A stretch of 64,000 nucleotides of DNA from Mesobacillus subterraneus (lineage in GTDB: Bacteria > Bacillota > Bacilli > Bacillales > Cytobacillaceae), in the NCBI RefSeq assembly GCF_003937825.1, contig NZ_RSFW01000010.1, positions 186,001 through 250,000 on the forward strand, written 5' to 3'. The position numbers and the translations under genes were made by a program. The notes under the pieces were generated by a model. The model ran no database searches. It was not told where the DNA came from and was given only the letters and a program-made list of their open reading frames with translations. Positions 36,781 to 45,188 of this stretch are shown one piece after another. Numbering within the stretch: position 1 is the first letter of the stretch; every line of letters starts with the position of its first letter.

Positions 36781-36816
36781 AAAAATCTCAGACTATTTGC
36801 CAGTCTGAGATTTTTT
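36781..36816 (+). terminator. Terminator of padR-SEDS operon
   Basis: AAAAATCTCAGACT and AGTCTGAGATTTTTT form the stem and T-run. Confidence 0.88.
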
Positions 36817-36904
36817 AATGGACTACTTTATTAGTGATAAAAAAGTGCCAGATCCTTTATACTAAACCGTTCTTACCGGTGCGGTCTTTAATTACCTATT
36901 CCAC

Positions 36905-36970
36905 GAACCTGCATCGTTAGCACAATAAGCGACTGCCCTTCTTGAACTTACCCCATTTGTTTAATAACAA
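36905..36970. repeat. Array hairpin repeat, two tandem units
   Basis: CCTGCATCGTTAGCACAATAAG is followed by CTTCTTGAACTTACCCC and then ATTTGTTTAATAACAAG. Confidence 0.7.
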
Positions 36971-37007
36971 GATCCAAAATTAAGATCTTCCAAGTATAAC
37001 CCTATCT

Positions 37008-37439
37008 TCAATACCTTTCTCCTAACACTCCATTCTCTCCATTAAATGGATTAAAATAGTAGAGATTAGTATAATTCAGTTCCGAAAAAAATACATATAC
37101 TTTATTATCTTCATAGTTGAGATTCTGCATATGGGTTACTTTAACATTAAATCTATTGGCCAGAATTAAACTAGCATTATCCACAGTATAATCAGGTTTA
37201 GTTATATAAAAATAAAATGGGATAAAGATCAGCAAAAGACTTGAAACTAGTTTAATTATTTCGGTCTTCTTATTAGCATAGTATAAACCTATTATATTAA
37301 GCACCAATAAACATACATATAGAGATATTATATTTTCAGTCCCCATAATATCAGCATACTGACGCTGAAAGAAATAACCTATTATTAATTCAAGAATTAA
37401 TAATAGAATTATCCCTATAGAAAAATATATTTTCGACAA
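37008..37439 (-). CDS. Hypothetical small membrane protein
   Basis: A 143-residue protein with three membrane segments at roughly residues 5-25, 40-55 and 65-80, then a soluble C-terminal domain (NRFNVKVTHMQNLNYEDNKV). I prefer the TTG at 37439 (GAGGTG 6 bases upstream) over the GTG nine bases earlier. No family recognised. Hairpin repeats lie on both sides. Confidence 0.55.
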   Translation of the reverse strand: MSKIYFSIGIILLLILELIIGYFFQRQYADIMGTENIISLYVCLLVLNIIGLYYANKKTEIIKLVSSLLLIFIPFYFYITKPDYTVDNASLILANRFNVKVTHMQNLNYEDNKVYVFFSELNYTNLYYFNPFNGENGVLGERY

Positions 37440-37481
37440 CAGCGGCACCTCACATTGAAATTTGTTCCCTTTATTTTATTC

Positions 37482-37575
37482 CCTTATTGAACATTACTGC
37501 CCGTTTGTTCAATAAGGAATTCAACAAAAAAGGCGGTTAATCCTTCTGGATCAACGCACCCGTCTCTTTAAAGTT
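37482..37575. repeat. Array hairpin repeat, long two-module copy
   Basis: CCTTATTGAACA, loop TTACTGCCCGTT, TGTTCAATAAGG (12-bp perfect arms) is followed by a second module with AAAAAAGGCGGTTAATCC, TTCTGGATCAACGCACC and CGTCTCTTTAAAG. Confidence 0.85.
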
Positions 37576-37584
37576 ACTCATTTG

Positions 37585-38130
37585 TTAATTCAGAGAATCC
37601 TTATAAGCTGGATACTTTGGGAAATACATACCTCCACCTGCTAGGATTTCTTTTGTTTCAACATCATAAATTGCATATCTACCTCTAAATTCTTTTTCTG
37701 TGTCTTTAAAGGAGTAGAAGAAAAAAACTTGCCTATTGGGGCTGACTGTCTGGTGGTATTTTAAATCTATATCAGGATAGGAATGAAGAACATTTCCATC
37801 CCAAATCATATAATTGAATCGTTTCACCTCATAAAAAAATACCTTTTTCCTAAAATTAATTGATGCATCAGGAATTTCTTTAAAGAGACCAGCATCCAAA
37901 TCTTTTTGCCTTTGCTTATGCCTTTTGTAAAACTCCTGATGTACTGGATACCTTCTATCTCTTAGAGCTTGGTAAAATTCATCTACAGTTTCACCAATAA
38001 ATATTTTCGTATTCGCAGGAAACAGGTAGTCATCTTTATTTGGATAAGAAGCTCGTGAATAGACAGGATTTCCTAATAACATAAAAATACTACATACCAA
38101 ATACAAGCTAATTAACATTGGATTTTTCAT
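37585..38130 (-). CDS. Hypothetical secreted protein
   Basis: A 181-residue protein with a signal peptide (ISLYLVCSIFMLLGNPVYSR). The mature part starts SYPNKDDYLFPANTKIFIGE and contains a beta-rich C-terminal domain (QVFFFYSFKDTEKEFRGRYA, then IYDVETKEILAGGGMYFP). GGAG precedes the ATG. Function unknown; its position among immunity-type genes suggests an envelope role. Confidence 0.6.
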   Translation of the reverse strand: MKNPMLISLYLVCSIFMLLGNPVYSRASYPNKDDYLFPANTKIFIGETVDEFYQALRDRRYPVHQEFYKRHKQRQKDLDAGLFKEIPDASINFRKKVFFYEVKRFNYMIWDGNVLHSYPDIDLKYHQTVSPNRQVFFFYSFKDTEKEFRGRYAIYDVETKEILAGGGMYFPKYPAYKDSLN

Positions 38131-38166
38131 TTAGGTTACTCCTTTTTGAAAAGTAATGTGCCCTAA

Positions 38167-38202
38167 ATGTTCTGTAACTAACCTCCCTTTTGTTTAATAA
38201 GG
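38167..38202. repeat. Array hairpin repeat, degenerate copy
   Basis: TGTTCTGTAACTAACC, TCCC, TTTTGTTTAATAAGG. Confidence 0.6.
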
Positions 38203-38229
38203 TTAATCATAAGATAAACAAAGCTCTTC

Positions 38230-38634
38230 TTAAAGTTCGTTTGAAATAATTTTATTTACAAATTCCACAAATGTTCTTTCTTCCCTTGGTATAATCGATA
38301 AATCTTCATGCCATATATCTACAATTGCCCAATTGTTAGTTCGGAAAAATCCCGTGGCATCTCCAGAGAAGTTGTCTCCAAATAAAAATATGTTTTTTAT
38401 TTCAGAGTTAATGTCTGTATCGAAAATTTCCTCTGCTGGAATTAACCCCTCATAAAACATGAAATAACCCTCAGAAATTGAACCGAATCCTACTTCCCTT
38501 AAGAAATCTATATAATCAATTGGGATTTCACCTATTAATAATTCTTTTTCAAAGCTATCTGCTGGCAGCTTACTAAAGTTATAATTCGTTGGTTTCTGAT
38601 TAATTTTTTCTATAATATTTTTGTATCTAGTCAT
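38230..38634 (-). CDS. SMI1/KNR4-family (SUKH) protein
   Basis: A 134-residue protein of the SUKH superfamily, whose bacterial members are mostly immunity proteins against nuclease and other toxins. Readable pattern: IPIDYIDFLREVGFGSISEG (the family's early helix-turn-strand), then LFGDNFSGDATGFFRTNN and a tail with SIIPREERTFVEFVNKII. The start is the ATG about 10 bases after GGAGG; 36 further upstream codons run through a repeat and are not used. No toxin gene is adjacent. Confidence 0.8.
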   Translation of the reverse strand: MTRYKNIIEKINQKPTNYNFSKLPADSFEKELLIGEIPIDYIDFLREVGFGSISEGYFMFYEGLIPAEEIFDTDINSEIKNIFLFGDNFSGDATGFFRTNNWAIVDIWHEDLSIIPREERTFVEFVNKIISNEL

Positions 38635-38659
38635 TATTACAAGCCCTCCAACAGGAATT

Positions 38660-38762
38660 TGTTCTTTCACTAAATACTTCGTTTGTTCAATAAGATGTTC
38701 AACAAAAAAGGTGGATAATCCTTCCTGGATTAATCCACCCATTTGTTTAAGTACATTTTTTT
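38660..38762. repeat. Array repeat, long two-module copy
   Basis: First module: TTCTTTCACTAAATACTTCG with TTTGTTCAATAAG. Second: GGTGGATAATCC, TTCCT, GGATTAATCCACC (strong hairpin), closing with CATTTGTTTAAGTAC and a T-run. Confidence 0.85.
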
Positions 38763-38779
38763 AATAATTACTTAATTGA

Positions 38780-39166
38780 TTATCCTTCAACAATTGCTAG
38801 GTATTTCAAAATTTCTCCTTCTAATTCAACGATTAAAATATCTCCTCTTTCCTTGGCTGAGAAAATCTTTGTCCCAACTGGAAGTTTATTCGCTGTTTCA
38901 TCTTTGAAATCAGTATTAGTATCTTTTCTTGTTTTTATTTCACCGATTTGAACGTCTTTTGTTAGAGACAATTCTTCAACCCAATCGATATTAGTTTTGT
39001 AGATTACTCCATCATATTGAAAAATATCAGCATTAGGGTCCAATGTTAAAACTTCTTCAGCATCAATACTATCAATTGATACTCCCGTTGTTTCGCCTCC
39101 ATTAGAGCATCCATTAATCGTATATAATGCTAATGCAATCAAGACATAAAAAAACTTTTGAACCAA
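38780..39166 (-). CDS. Hypothetical lipoprotein
   Basis: A 128-residue protein with a lipoprotein signal (FFYVLIALALYTINGCSNGG; lipobox INGC, Cys about residue 20). The mature domain includes YDGVIYKTNIDWVEELSLTK and ILIVELEGEILKYLAIVEG. The TTG start follows GGGGGG by 7 bases; the ATG 15 bases earlier is inside the ribosome site. No family recognised. Confidence 0.65.
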   Translation of the reverse strand: MVQKFFYVLIALALYTINGCSNGGETTGVSIDSIDAEEVLTLDPNADIFQYDGVIYKTNIDWVEELSLTKDVQIGEIKTRKDTNTDFKDETANKLPVGTKIFSAKERGDILIVELEGEILKYLAIVEG

Positions 39167-39195
39167 CGTATTACCCCCCATTTTGCAGATTTAAA

Positions 39196-39549
39196 TCAAA
39201 AATCATCGAGAATCTCTTTATCAAACCAAACATCTTCATAATCATCAGCAATTAAAAATCGCCAGCCAGGTGCCAAGCCCAAATATTTTTTTATATTTGG
39301 TACCCATTCCTCAATATGTTCAATGTGAAGAGGAACAAAAAAATCTGGGTCTTCGGAAAATTCTTTTCCTCCCCATATAAACCAGCCAGAAGTTCCTTCC
39401 TCTGGATATAGACGAAGGCCATTAATAGGCAACATACCCTCTTTTACGTTCTTAGAAATGCCTAGTTTCAATCTGTCTTCTGCGGCGAAAAATTCAGCTC
39501 CATATTTTCTACAAATCACTTTTTGTTCTTTTTCAGTATTTGTTAGCAT
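39196..39549 (-). CDS. Imm33-like immunity protein
   Basis: A 117-residue cytoplasmic protein. GMLPINGLRLYPEEGTSGWF, then FIWGGKEFSEDPDFFVPLH and the C-terminal LGLAPGWRFLIADDYEDVWF agree with what I remember of Imm33-type immunity proteins, which protect against polymorphic toxins. No toxin gene is next to it. It starts at ATG with a modest ribosome site and is 29 bp from the lipoprotein gene, so the two may be co-transcribed. Confidence 0.7.
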   Translation of the reverse strand: MLTNTEKEQKVICRKYGAEFFAAEDRLKLGISKNVKEGMLPINGLRLYPEEGTSGWFIWGGKEFSEDPDFFVPLHIEHIEEWVPNIKKYLGLAPGWRFLIADDYEDVWFDKEILDDF

Positions 39550-39603
39550 AAAGTTCTCCCATTTTTATTGAATGCCTCGCTTAAAATTCCACAAAAATTT
39601 CCC

Positions 39604-39710
39604 ACTTCTTTCACTAACCTGCATTTAATGTTCAATAAGAATTCTACAAAAAAGGCGCTTAATCCTTCCTGGAACTCGCTTCCTTTTGGTTAAGTACAAA
39701 ATTTCACAGA
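39604..39710. repeat. Array repeat, long two-module copy
   Basis: CTTCTTTCACTAACCTGC with ATTTAATGTTCAATAAG, then AAAAAAGGCGCTTAATCC, TTCCTGG and TTTTGGTTAAGTAC. Confidence 0.7.
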
Positions 39711-39723
39711 CTCACATTGAATT

Positions 39724-39750
39724 AAAAAAAGACTGTTTAGACAGCCTTAA
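39724..39750 (-). terminator. Terminator of the zinc-ribbon gene
   Basis: On the minus strand AAGGCTGT, CTAA, ACAGTCTT is followed by TTTTT. Confidence 0.65.
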
Positions 39751-39784
39751 ATGTTAAATCCGATTAGTTATGCAATGTTTTTTA

Positions 39785-40458
39785 TTATGTTCCTTGTGTT
39801 TGAGTTTTTATAACTAAACAGTCCTGGCAAAAATGGAAGAAAATATTCATTTCACCTAATTGGAAATCGACAACCCAAATAAGTTTACGTTCTCCAAGGT
39901 CTTGAGTTATTGTGGCAATGTACTTCATCGATTGGTTACAAATTGGACATTCTAATTCTTCGGGGGCTTCATCATACAAAGGGGCACCCAACAATCTACA
40001 TAAATATTCAGAACCAAATAAATCAAAAGCCAAATGATAGTTTTCTTCATTAGTTGGACGATCTTCGACTTTCATTTCAATAAGTTTTACATTTGTTCTT
40101 GGAAGTGGTATTGATAGCCTATCATCTTCATCTTGAACCCAATCTTCTGTATTATCTTGACTTAATATTTGAAGGGAATTTCCTCCATTCCTTAACTGAA
40201 AGCATTGAGGTTCCCACACCATCGAACAGTTCAAGCAGGAAACTAACGGCAGAACTTTTAGTCCTTCAGCTTTTATTTCGAACAGTCTTTCATCTTTCAA
40301 GTAATAGCAAAATATTTGATGCATTTTCTCCCCACATAATGGACAATCAGGCAACTTACAATCTTGACCACCAAAATAGTGGTTATATATATCATTTGCT
40401 TCTTCTACCCTGTACCCTTTACATCTTTCTAGTGTTCCCCATAAGGATTTTTTGTCAT
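39785..40458 (-). pseudogene. Four-CxxC zinc-ribbon protein with an apparent frameshift near its start
   Basis: The body (about 190 residues from 40354) has four cysteine pairs, CPLC, CLNC, CPIC and CQDC, so it binds two metals. Its only local start is a TTG with no ribosome site. Upstream, a well-formed start exists (GGAGAGG, then ATG at 40458) that reads MTKNPYGEH and stops; a shift at the GGGG run (40437-40440) joins it to RCKGYRVEEANDIYNHYFGG and on into the zinc-ribbon body. So the gene is frameshifted by mutation or by sequencing error in the G-run. Function unknown. Confidence 0.7.
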
Positions 40459-40552
40459 ATTAAATCCTCTCCAAAGTAGATAAAGCATTATTAAATTCTA
40501 TTTTCCATTTATTGTTTTCTACTTATGCTAACCTTTATCACTAGTGGAAAAA

Positions 40553-40969
40553 CTAATCCCACCACACAGAGTAAACCTTATAACCATCCCTTAACTCAGG
40601 TGCTAGGGGAGGGATTCCAAAAATATAACCTTCATCATCTACTTCAGACGGCTCTAATACATTCACCCAGCATTCTACGGTATCTTGCTCTGCACTTGTT
40701 AAAATGTAAAGTCTCTCCGAAAAAGCCCAATAATTCTCATCATCTTCAATTTCCATTATCTCTACAAGAACATCTTGTACATTTTCCTGTCCTCTAATTT
40801 TCCATAAGATATTATTAAATGTGTCTATTCCTGGATGTTCTAAGAGATTACATCCTATAGATCCTTCATCTGTATTCCCAGTAAAGAAATCTTCAAGACT
40901 AACGATTGGAGCTGTTTTCGCATCTGGATAACCCTGTGCAAATATTTTTTCCGCTAACTGTTTTCTCAT
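40553..40969 (-). CDS. Conserved hypothetical protein, possible immunity protein
   Basis: A 138-residue acidic cytoplasmic protein with a clear conserved look: PIVSLEDFFTGNTDEGSIGC, NVQDVLVEIMEIEDDENYWA and a tryptophan-rich end DGYKVYSVWWD. I recall homologues in Bacillus and actinobacteria but no function. GGAGG precedes the ATG. The setting favours an immunity or stress role. Confidence 0.65.
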   Translation of the reverse strand: MRKQLAEKIFAQGYPDAKTAPIVSLEDFFTGNTDEGSIGCNLLEHPGIDTFNNILWKIRGQENVQDVLVEIMEIEDDENYWAFSERLYILTSAEQDTVECWVNVLEPSEVDDEGYIFGIPPLAPELRDGYKVYSVWWD

Positions 40970-41053
40970 TTTCCACCTCCGAAAATCCTCTTCACTTATT
41001 TTATTTTTTCAAACTATACTCCCCGTTTATTGAAAACAAAAGTGAATTAAAGT

Positions 41054-41374
41054 TTAACCAACTCTATGACTTAATGTAATTCCTTCAGTTGTCATAAGTT
41101 CTTCAACATTGCCCAAAAAAATTTTACACTTCTCCGGGAAATCGTATTTAAAATAGATATTAATTTCAACATTCTTACCCTTGGCATCTGGATAAGAAGA
41201 GTATATTTCACCACTTAGAATGAAATTTAAATATGAATTTAGTTTTTCTTGCAACATAATAAGATGCTGTTTTTCGTTTTCCCAACCTTCACTGTCAATT
41301 AAGGCTAACGTAACACAGTTTTGTTCTCTATGAACTCCAATTGCATCAATACTGTTAGAATCCTCTAAGCCCAT
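41054..41374 (-). CDS. DUF6572-like small protein
   Basis: A 106-residue cytoplasmic protein: MGLEDSNSIDAIGVHREQN, then VTLALIDSEGWENEKQHLIM and NVEINIYFKYDFPEKCKIFL. I associate this pattern with DUF6572, often found in toxin-immunity neighbourhoods. The ATG at 41374 is set by AGGAG upstream; seven more codons are possible. Confidence 0.65.
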   Translation of the reverse strand: MGLEDSNSIDAIGVHREQNCVTLALIDSEGWENEKQHLIMLQEKLNSYLNFILSGEIYSSYPDAKGKNVEINIYFKYDFPEKCKIFLGNVEELMTTEGITLSHRVG

Positions 41375-41387
41375 TTTTCCAACTCTC

Positions 41388-41466
41388 CTTAACAACCTTT
41401 ATCGTTTTCTACAATAAGATGAATAAAAAAGCGGGACATCCCTTCTACCCGTTTATTTAACATTTA
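41388..41466. repeat. Array repeat, degenerate two-module copy
   Basis: ACCTTTATCGTTTTCTACAATAAG is shared only in part with the consensus; it is followed by AAAAAAGCGGGACATCCC, TTCTACCCG and TTTATTTAACA. Confidence 0.5.
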
Positions 41467-41593
41467 TCAAAGCTACTGGCTAATTAGTTTCCTTACATTC
41501 CTTTTCTCATAAGTTATTGTAGATTACTTTTACCTTCCACACTATCTCTTAACTTAAGAAGGCAGCAGCATACAAATATTCTTGTTTTTGAAG

Positions 41594-41797
41594 TTATTCT
41601 ATATCTTCCTTCTGTTTCTTTAATTCTTGTACCATTAAAGGATGCATTAAAATTCCTCTTTCAAATCCTGGGTCGGAATAATCCAAATCCACGTATTCCT
41701 GAATATGTAAATCAATTGTATCACGGCAAAAGGAGGCAATATTACAAATAAATACGTTCGTTAAACAAGACAGTAAAATAACTTTTATAGTAAAGTA
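41594..41797 (-). pseudogene. 3' remnant of a lost gene
   Basis: A frame open for 68 codons ends ...IDLHIQEYVDLDYSDPGFER, GILMHPLMVQELKKQKEDIE, stop, which looks like a genuine protein C-terminus. There is no start codon with a ribosome site and the frame closes upstream just before the promoter of the next plus-strand gene. It is probably what remains after insertion or deletion removed the 5' part. No family recognised. Confidence 0.5.
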
Positions 41798-41826
41798 TTA
41801 ATATTTACCAAAGGAGCCTTATTCCT

Positions 41827-42447
41827 ATGAATATATTAGTTTTAGGTGCAACTGGACGAGTTGGAAGTCAAATAGTTACTTACGCCCTTCATGACAGACA
41901 TCATGTTACCGTATTAGTTCGAAGCCCAAAGAAGATTCAAATAAATAATGATAATCTAAGCATTATTCAAGGGAATGTTTTAAATAAAGATGATATAGTG
42001 CGTTCAATGTATGGGATTGATGTTGTCATTAGTGCCCTAAATACCGATGGCACAACTACTTTATCAGAAAGTATGCCACTTATTATCCAAGCCATGGAAA
42101 ATGCAGGTATAAAGCGAATAATAACGATCGGAACTGCGGGGATTCTGCAAAGTAAAACCGCACCAAATCTGCTGCGTTATCAATCAAGTGAATCAAAGCA
42201 GAAGTCCACCCGTGCAGCGAAAGAACATCATAAAGCATACGATATACTCAAGCAATCAACCCTCGAATGGACGATTGTTTGTCCTACGTACTTGCCGGAT
42301 GGAGAAAAGGCAGGCAGTTATCGGATAGGCCGAAATTTTTTGCCAGATGGCGGAGCGAAAATAACCGTATCCGATACAGCAGAATTTACTTATAAACAGA
42401 TACAAGCAAGCGATTATATAAAATCCCGTGTAGGTATCGCCTACTAA
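41827..42447 (+). CDS. NAD(P)H-binding (atypical SDR) protein
   Basis: A 206-residue Rossmann protein of the NmrA/BVR-B-like atypical SDR group. It starts MNILVLGATGRVGSQIVTYA with the GxxGxxG cofactor motif; further marks are VVISALNTDGTTTLSESMP and YDILKQSTLEWTIVCPTYL. Members reduce flavins or biliverdin or act as redox sensors; the substrate is unknown. AAGGAG lies 10 bases before the ATG. It is on the plus strand, against the array's main direction. Confidence 0.8.
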   Translation: MNILVLGATGRVGSQIVTYALHDRHHVTVLVRSPKKIQINNDNLSIIQGNVLNKDDIVRSMYGIDVVISALNTDGTTTLSESMPLIIQAMENAGIKRIITIGTAGILQSKTAPNLLRYQSSESKQKSTRAAKEHHKAYDILKQSTLEWTIVCPTYLPDGEKAGSYRIGRNFLPDGGAKITVSDTAEFTYKQIQASDYIKSRVGIAY

Positions 42448-42619
42448 TAATCTTATATTACTTTTATATTGAATTAACCTAATCCAGCAACAATGCCTAC
42501 TCTTACACTAAAGTGCCCTTTTCTGGAATATCTAAAAGATGAACTATGTTCTAAAAACCAGGAATTAAAGGTAAAGGAGATGTTGCAAAATTAATATTTC
42601 CTTTTTTTACTAAACTCCT

Positions 42620-42660
42620 GCTAAAAAAAAGAATCAAAGTGCGATAGATTATCGCACCTA
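42620..42660 (-). terminator. Hairpin after the SUKH gene
   Basis: On the minus strand GGTGCGATA, ATC, TATCGCAC is followed after a few bases by eight Ts. It is also the GCGATNNNATCGCACC module seen in array repeats. Confidence 0.6.
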
Positions 42661-42684
42661 TTATTGTGGAAGAAAAGGCAATTG

Positions 42685-43176
42685 TTATGTTACCTTTGCA
42701 TTGTTAAATAACTCAGATAGAGAATTAGCGATTATTCTCTTTGCTGATAAAATTTCATCGGGATGATCACTAACATCGTGATATATCTGATAAACTGGTG
42801 GATTTTCACCTTCATCTATAGAGATATAAATCTGATCTCCCGTTCCTAAAGCATCATGTCCAATGCATAAATAGCCCTTAGCTATTAAAGAAATACCTGG
42901 ATATGCCTCAGTAGCTTCAGAGATTATCCCTTTAACATTTAGGAATTCCATATCTAAGTAATCTTCGTCATCTTTTGAATCTGAGTATTTTGTTGCAATT
43001 TCTAAACCACAAATAGGGGTACTAATATAAAATTGAATAAGCCATTCGGGGAGTTTATTTTTAAATACTTTATTTAAATCATTAAGTTGATTAAATGAAC
43101 ATCTTTCTCCCATTTTACCTTCAGTTTCAGCACGTTCGAGTAATTTCTGTACGGAATTTTCAACTTCTGGATTCAC
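42685..43176 (-). CDS. SMI1/KNR4-family (SUKH) protein
   Basis: A 163-residue SUKH protein, likely an immunity factor. Readable pattern: LNDLNKVFKNKLPEWLIQFY, then CGLEIATKYSDSKDD, and YLCIGHDALGTGDQIYISID, typical of the family's second half. I prefer the GTG at 43176 (GGAG 7 bases upstream); an ATG 3 bases earlier is also possible. It is not close in sequence to the other SUKH gene at 38230, so the two were acquired separately. Confidence 0.8.
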   Translation of the reverse strand: MNPEVENSVQKLLERAETEGKMGERCSFNQLNDLNKVFKNKLPEWLIQFYISTPICGLEIATKYSDSKDDEDYLDMEFLNVKGIISEATEAYPGISLIAKGYLCIGHDALGTGDQIYISIDEGENPPVYQIYHDVSDHPDEILSAKRIIANSLSELFNNAKVT

Positions 43177-43230
43177 CATATCACTCCATTTGGAACAATA
43201 CATCATCTATTTTTAGTTTTATTTTTACCA

Positions 43231-43310
43231 GTTCTTCTTCGACCTGCTCCGTTTGTTCAATAAGAACATCTACATAAAAAGGCGGGGAAAAAAGCCGCCA
43301 ATTTCATTAT
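43231..43310. repeat. Array hairpin repeat, two-module copy
   Basis: GTTCTTCTTCGAC, CTGCTCC, GTTTGTTCAATAAGAAC, followed by AAAAGGCGGGG, AAAAAA, GCCGCC. Confidence 0.75.
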
Positions 43311-43465
43311 TTTCAATCCTTCTTCAAGACTCATTCAGTTTAACCACTTTCAAGGAAGCTCTTTTATTAAACAAACCGTTAAGCCAAATTAGAACTTCGA
43401 CAAAAATGTCCAAGCATGCTTTCTGGATCAACACAATTCATCTAAAATACAACATATTGTACATT

Positions 43466-43966
43466 TCACCCCTCATATTCTTGCTTCAAAACATTAATGT
43501 TAATTTTTTTCATTTGCAGCAATGCCTTCATAACTCGTCCTGATTTTTCAGAATCGTAATCATTTAACATATCATACAGACTGATGGGTACGATTTGCCA
43601 AGATACACCGAATTTATCCTTCAGCCAACCACAAACTTGTGCTTTTTCATCCCCACCCTCAGAGAGTTTTTCCCAATAATAGTCCACTTCTTCTTGTGTT
43701 TCACAATTTACAATAAGGGATATTGCTTCCGTAAATTTGAATTGCGGACCACCATTTAAAGCCACAAATTCCTGTTCTTCCAAATGAAATTGAATGGTCA
43801 TTACCCCTCCCTCTGATCCCCCATTTATTTCGTTTTTTTCATTTCCATAGCGAGTAATCCTTCCTATTCTGGAATTTCTAAAAATAGAAGTATAATGCTT
43901 AACTGCCTCTTCAGCTTCAGTATTGAACCAGAAGTTCGGAGTTATTTTTTGAATTCTTTCTTTCAC
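43466..43966 (-). CDS. VOC/PhnB-like protein
   Basis: A 166-residue glyoxalase-fold protein of the PhnB (YjdN) group. It starts MKERIQKITPNFWFNTEAEE with AVKHYTSIF; later YYWEKLSEGGDEKAQVCGWL and KDKFGVSWQIVP match this group, which lacks a known enzymatic role in most cases. The GTG start follows AGGAG. It is probably a general metabolic or resistance gene carried by the array rather than an immunity gene. Confidence 0.85.
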   Translation of the reverse strand: MKERIQKITPNFWFNTEAEEAVKHYTSIFRNSRIGRITRYGNEKNEINGGSEGGVMTIQFHLEEQEFVALNGGPQFKFTEAISLIVNCETQEEVDYYWEKLSEGGDEKAQVCGWLKDKFGVSWQIVPISLYDMLNDYDSEKSGRVMKALLQMKKININVLKQEYEG

Positions 43967-44095
43967 TATTCCTCACTCCTTTTGTCCATCTATTTTGTTT
44001 TATCCAGTTTTATCTATTGGTATTTTTTTATGTATCTTTTCTTTATCCTTCTTCAATACCCTCATTTTAAATAGTTTTCTCTCTAATGCTTGCTT

Positions 44096-44160
44096 TCTTG
44101 CATCGTTACAATAACTTCAATAATCCTTCTTGGACTAGCGCCCGTTAATTCACTATGAAT
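44096..44160. repeat. Array repeat, degenerate copy
   Basis: CTTGCATCGTTACAATAAC, then TCAATAATCCTTCTTGG and CGCCCGTTAATTCAC. Confidence 0.55.
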
Positions 44161-44180
44161 TTATAATGCCGGAGGGACAA

Positions 44181-44645
44181 TCAGACAGACAGATCGATAA
44201 ATTCTAGTTCCATTTCTGCTTCTGCTTTCGAACGATAAACGGTAATTTTATCATAAGGTTTCAAGTTGTCTTGCCATGATCCTATATTACTCAGAAAATC
44301 TTCTCCGTTTTCAGATATTATCAAGCAATCTAAATGCCTATTGATATAACAAATTGGTGCGTCACTTTTCAAATCACATTGTTGACCAACAGTTCCGATA
44401 AATCCCCCATTACTATCTTTTGCCATAATATCTACATATGGAACCGTATAAAATTCTATATTTGGAATATCATCGCCAAAGATAAATTGAATATCATAAT
44501 CGTTAGCATATTTTTGATAGTCCTCATTTTTATGATAAACACTCATAGGATAAAGTGTTGTACCTGCTGGTATAACCTCAGTATCTTTTAAATTTATATT
44601 TATGGCGCCAGTTAATTCTGTTCTATCTAGATAAACTTTTCGCAT
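44181..44645 (-). CDS. Hypothetical cytoplasmic protein
   Basis: A 154-residue beta-rich soluble protein: MRKVYLDRTELTGAININLK, then DSNGGFIGTVGQQCDLKSD and a C-terminal KPYDKITVYRSKAEAEMELE. GGAGG precedes the ATG. No family recognised; size, charge and setting are compatible with an immunity protein. Confidence 0.6.
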   Translation of the reverse strand: MRKVYLDRTELTGAININLKDTEVIPAGTTLYPMSVYHKNEDYQKYANDYDIQFIFGDDIPNIEFYTVPYVDIMAKDSNGGFIGTVGQQCDLKSDAPICYINRHLDCLIISENGEDFLSNIGSWQDNLKPYDKITVYRSKAEAEMELEFIDLSV

Positions 44646-44704
44646 CTCAACCTCCGTTTATCTTATTTTATGTAAATGTTCATTACTTTTGTGATTTCTT
44701 ATGG

Positions 44705-44738
44705 AACATGCCCCGTTTGTTTAAGTACCTTTTTTCAA
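44705..44738. repeat. Array repeat, second-module end only
   Basis: ACATGCCCCGTTTGTTTAAG followed by TACCTTTTTTC. Confidence 0.55.
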
Positions 44739-44770
44739 TATTATTTTAAGGGCTAGAAACCAATGGATTC

Positions 44771-45106
44771 TTATTGGTGCTTCTTCCCAACGACAGTCTT
44801 TTTATCCAAGGCAATATAAACTTCAAGATTTCCAGAAGAATCAGCTTCTGAATGACGAAAAGTAACGACATATACTTCTTTTTTTTCATAATTTTTATCG
44901 ATTTTCGATTTTATTTCTGTATTCACAGTAACCTTCTGTACAAGCGAATCTTTAGGACTGACAGGGATTAGGTCTTTTTCTTTATTCGTTAGACTTTCAA
45001 AGGCTACCAGCTCAATCGGTACTTCTGGTTTCGAATTAAACACATTAAAACCAATTAATGTTATTGCTAATAGAATTATTATCGGGATAAATACGAACTT
45101 TTTCAA
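44771..45106 (-). CDS. Hypothetical membrane-anchored protein
   Basis: A 111-residue protein with one N-terminal membrane segment (KFVFIPIIILLAITLIGFNV) and an extracellular domain (EVYVVTFRHSEADSSGNLEV). The TTG start lies 7 bases after AGGAGGG. No family recognised. Confidence 0.6.
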   Translation of the reverse strand: MKKFVFIPIIILLAITLIGFNVFNSKPEVPIELVAFESLTNKEKDLIPVSPKDSLVQKVTVNTEIKSKIDKNYEKKEVYVVTFRHSEADSSGNLEVYIALDKKTVVGKKHQ

Positions 45107-45188
45107 AATTTCCCTCCTCTTTTATGAGATTTACGATACCTATTTACAAGATTCAAAAACTTGCGCTAACTCACCAAGGCTCCCATAT

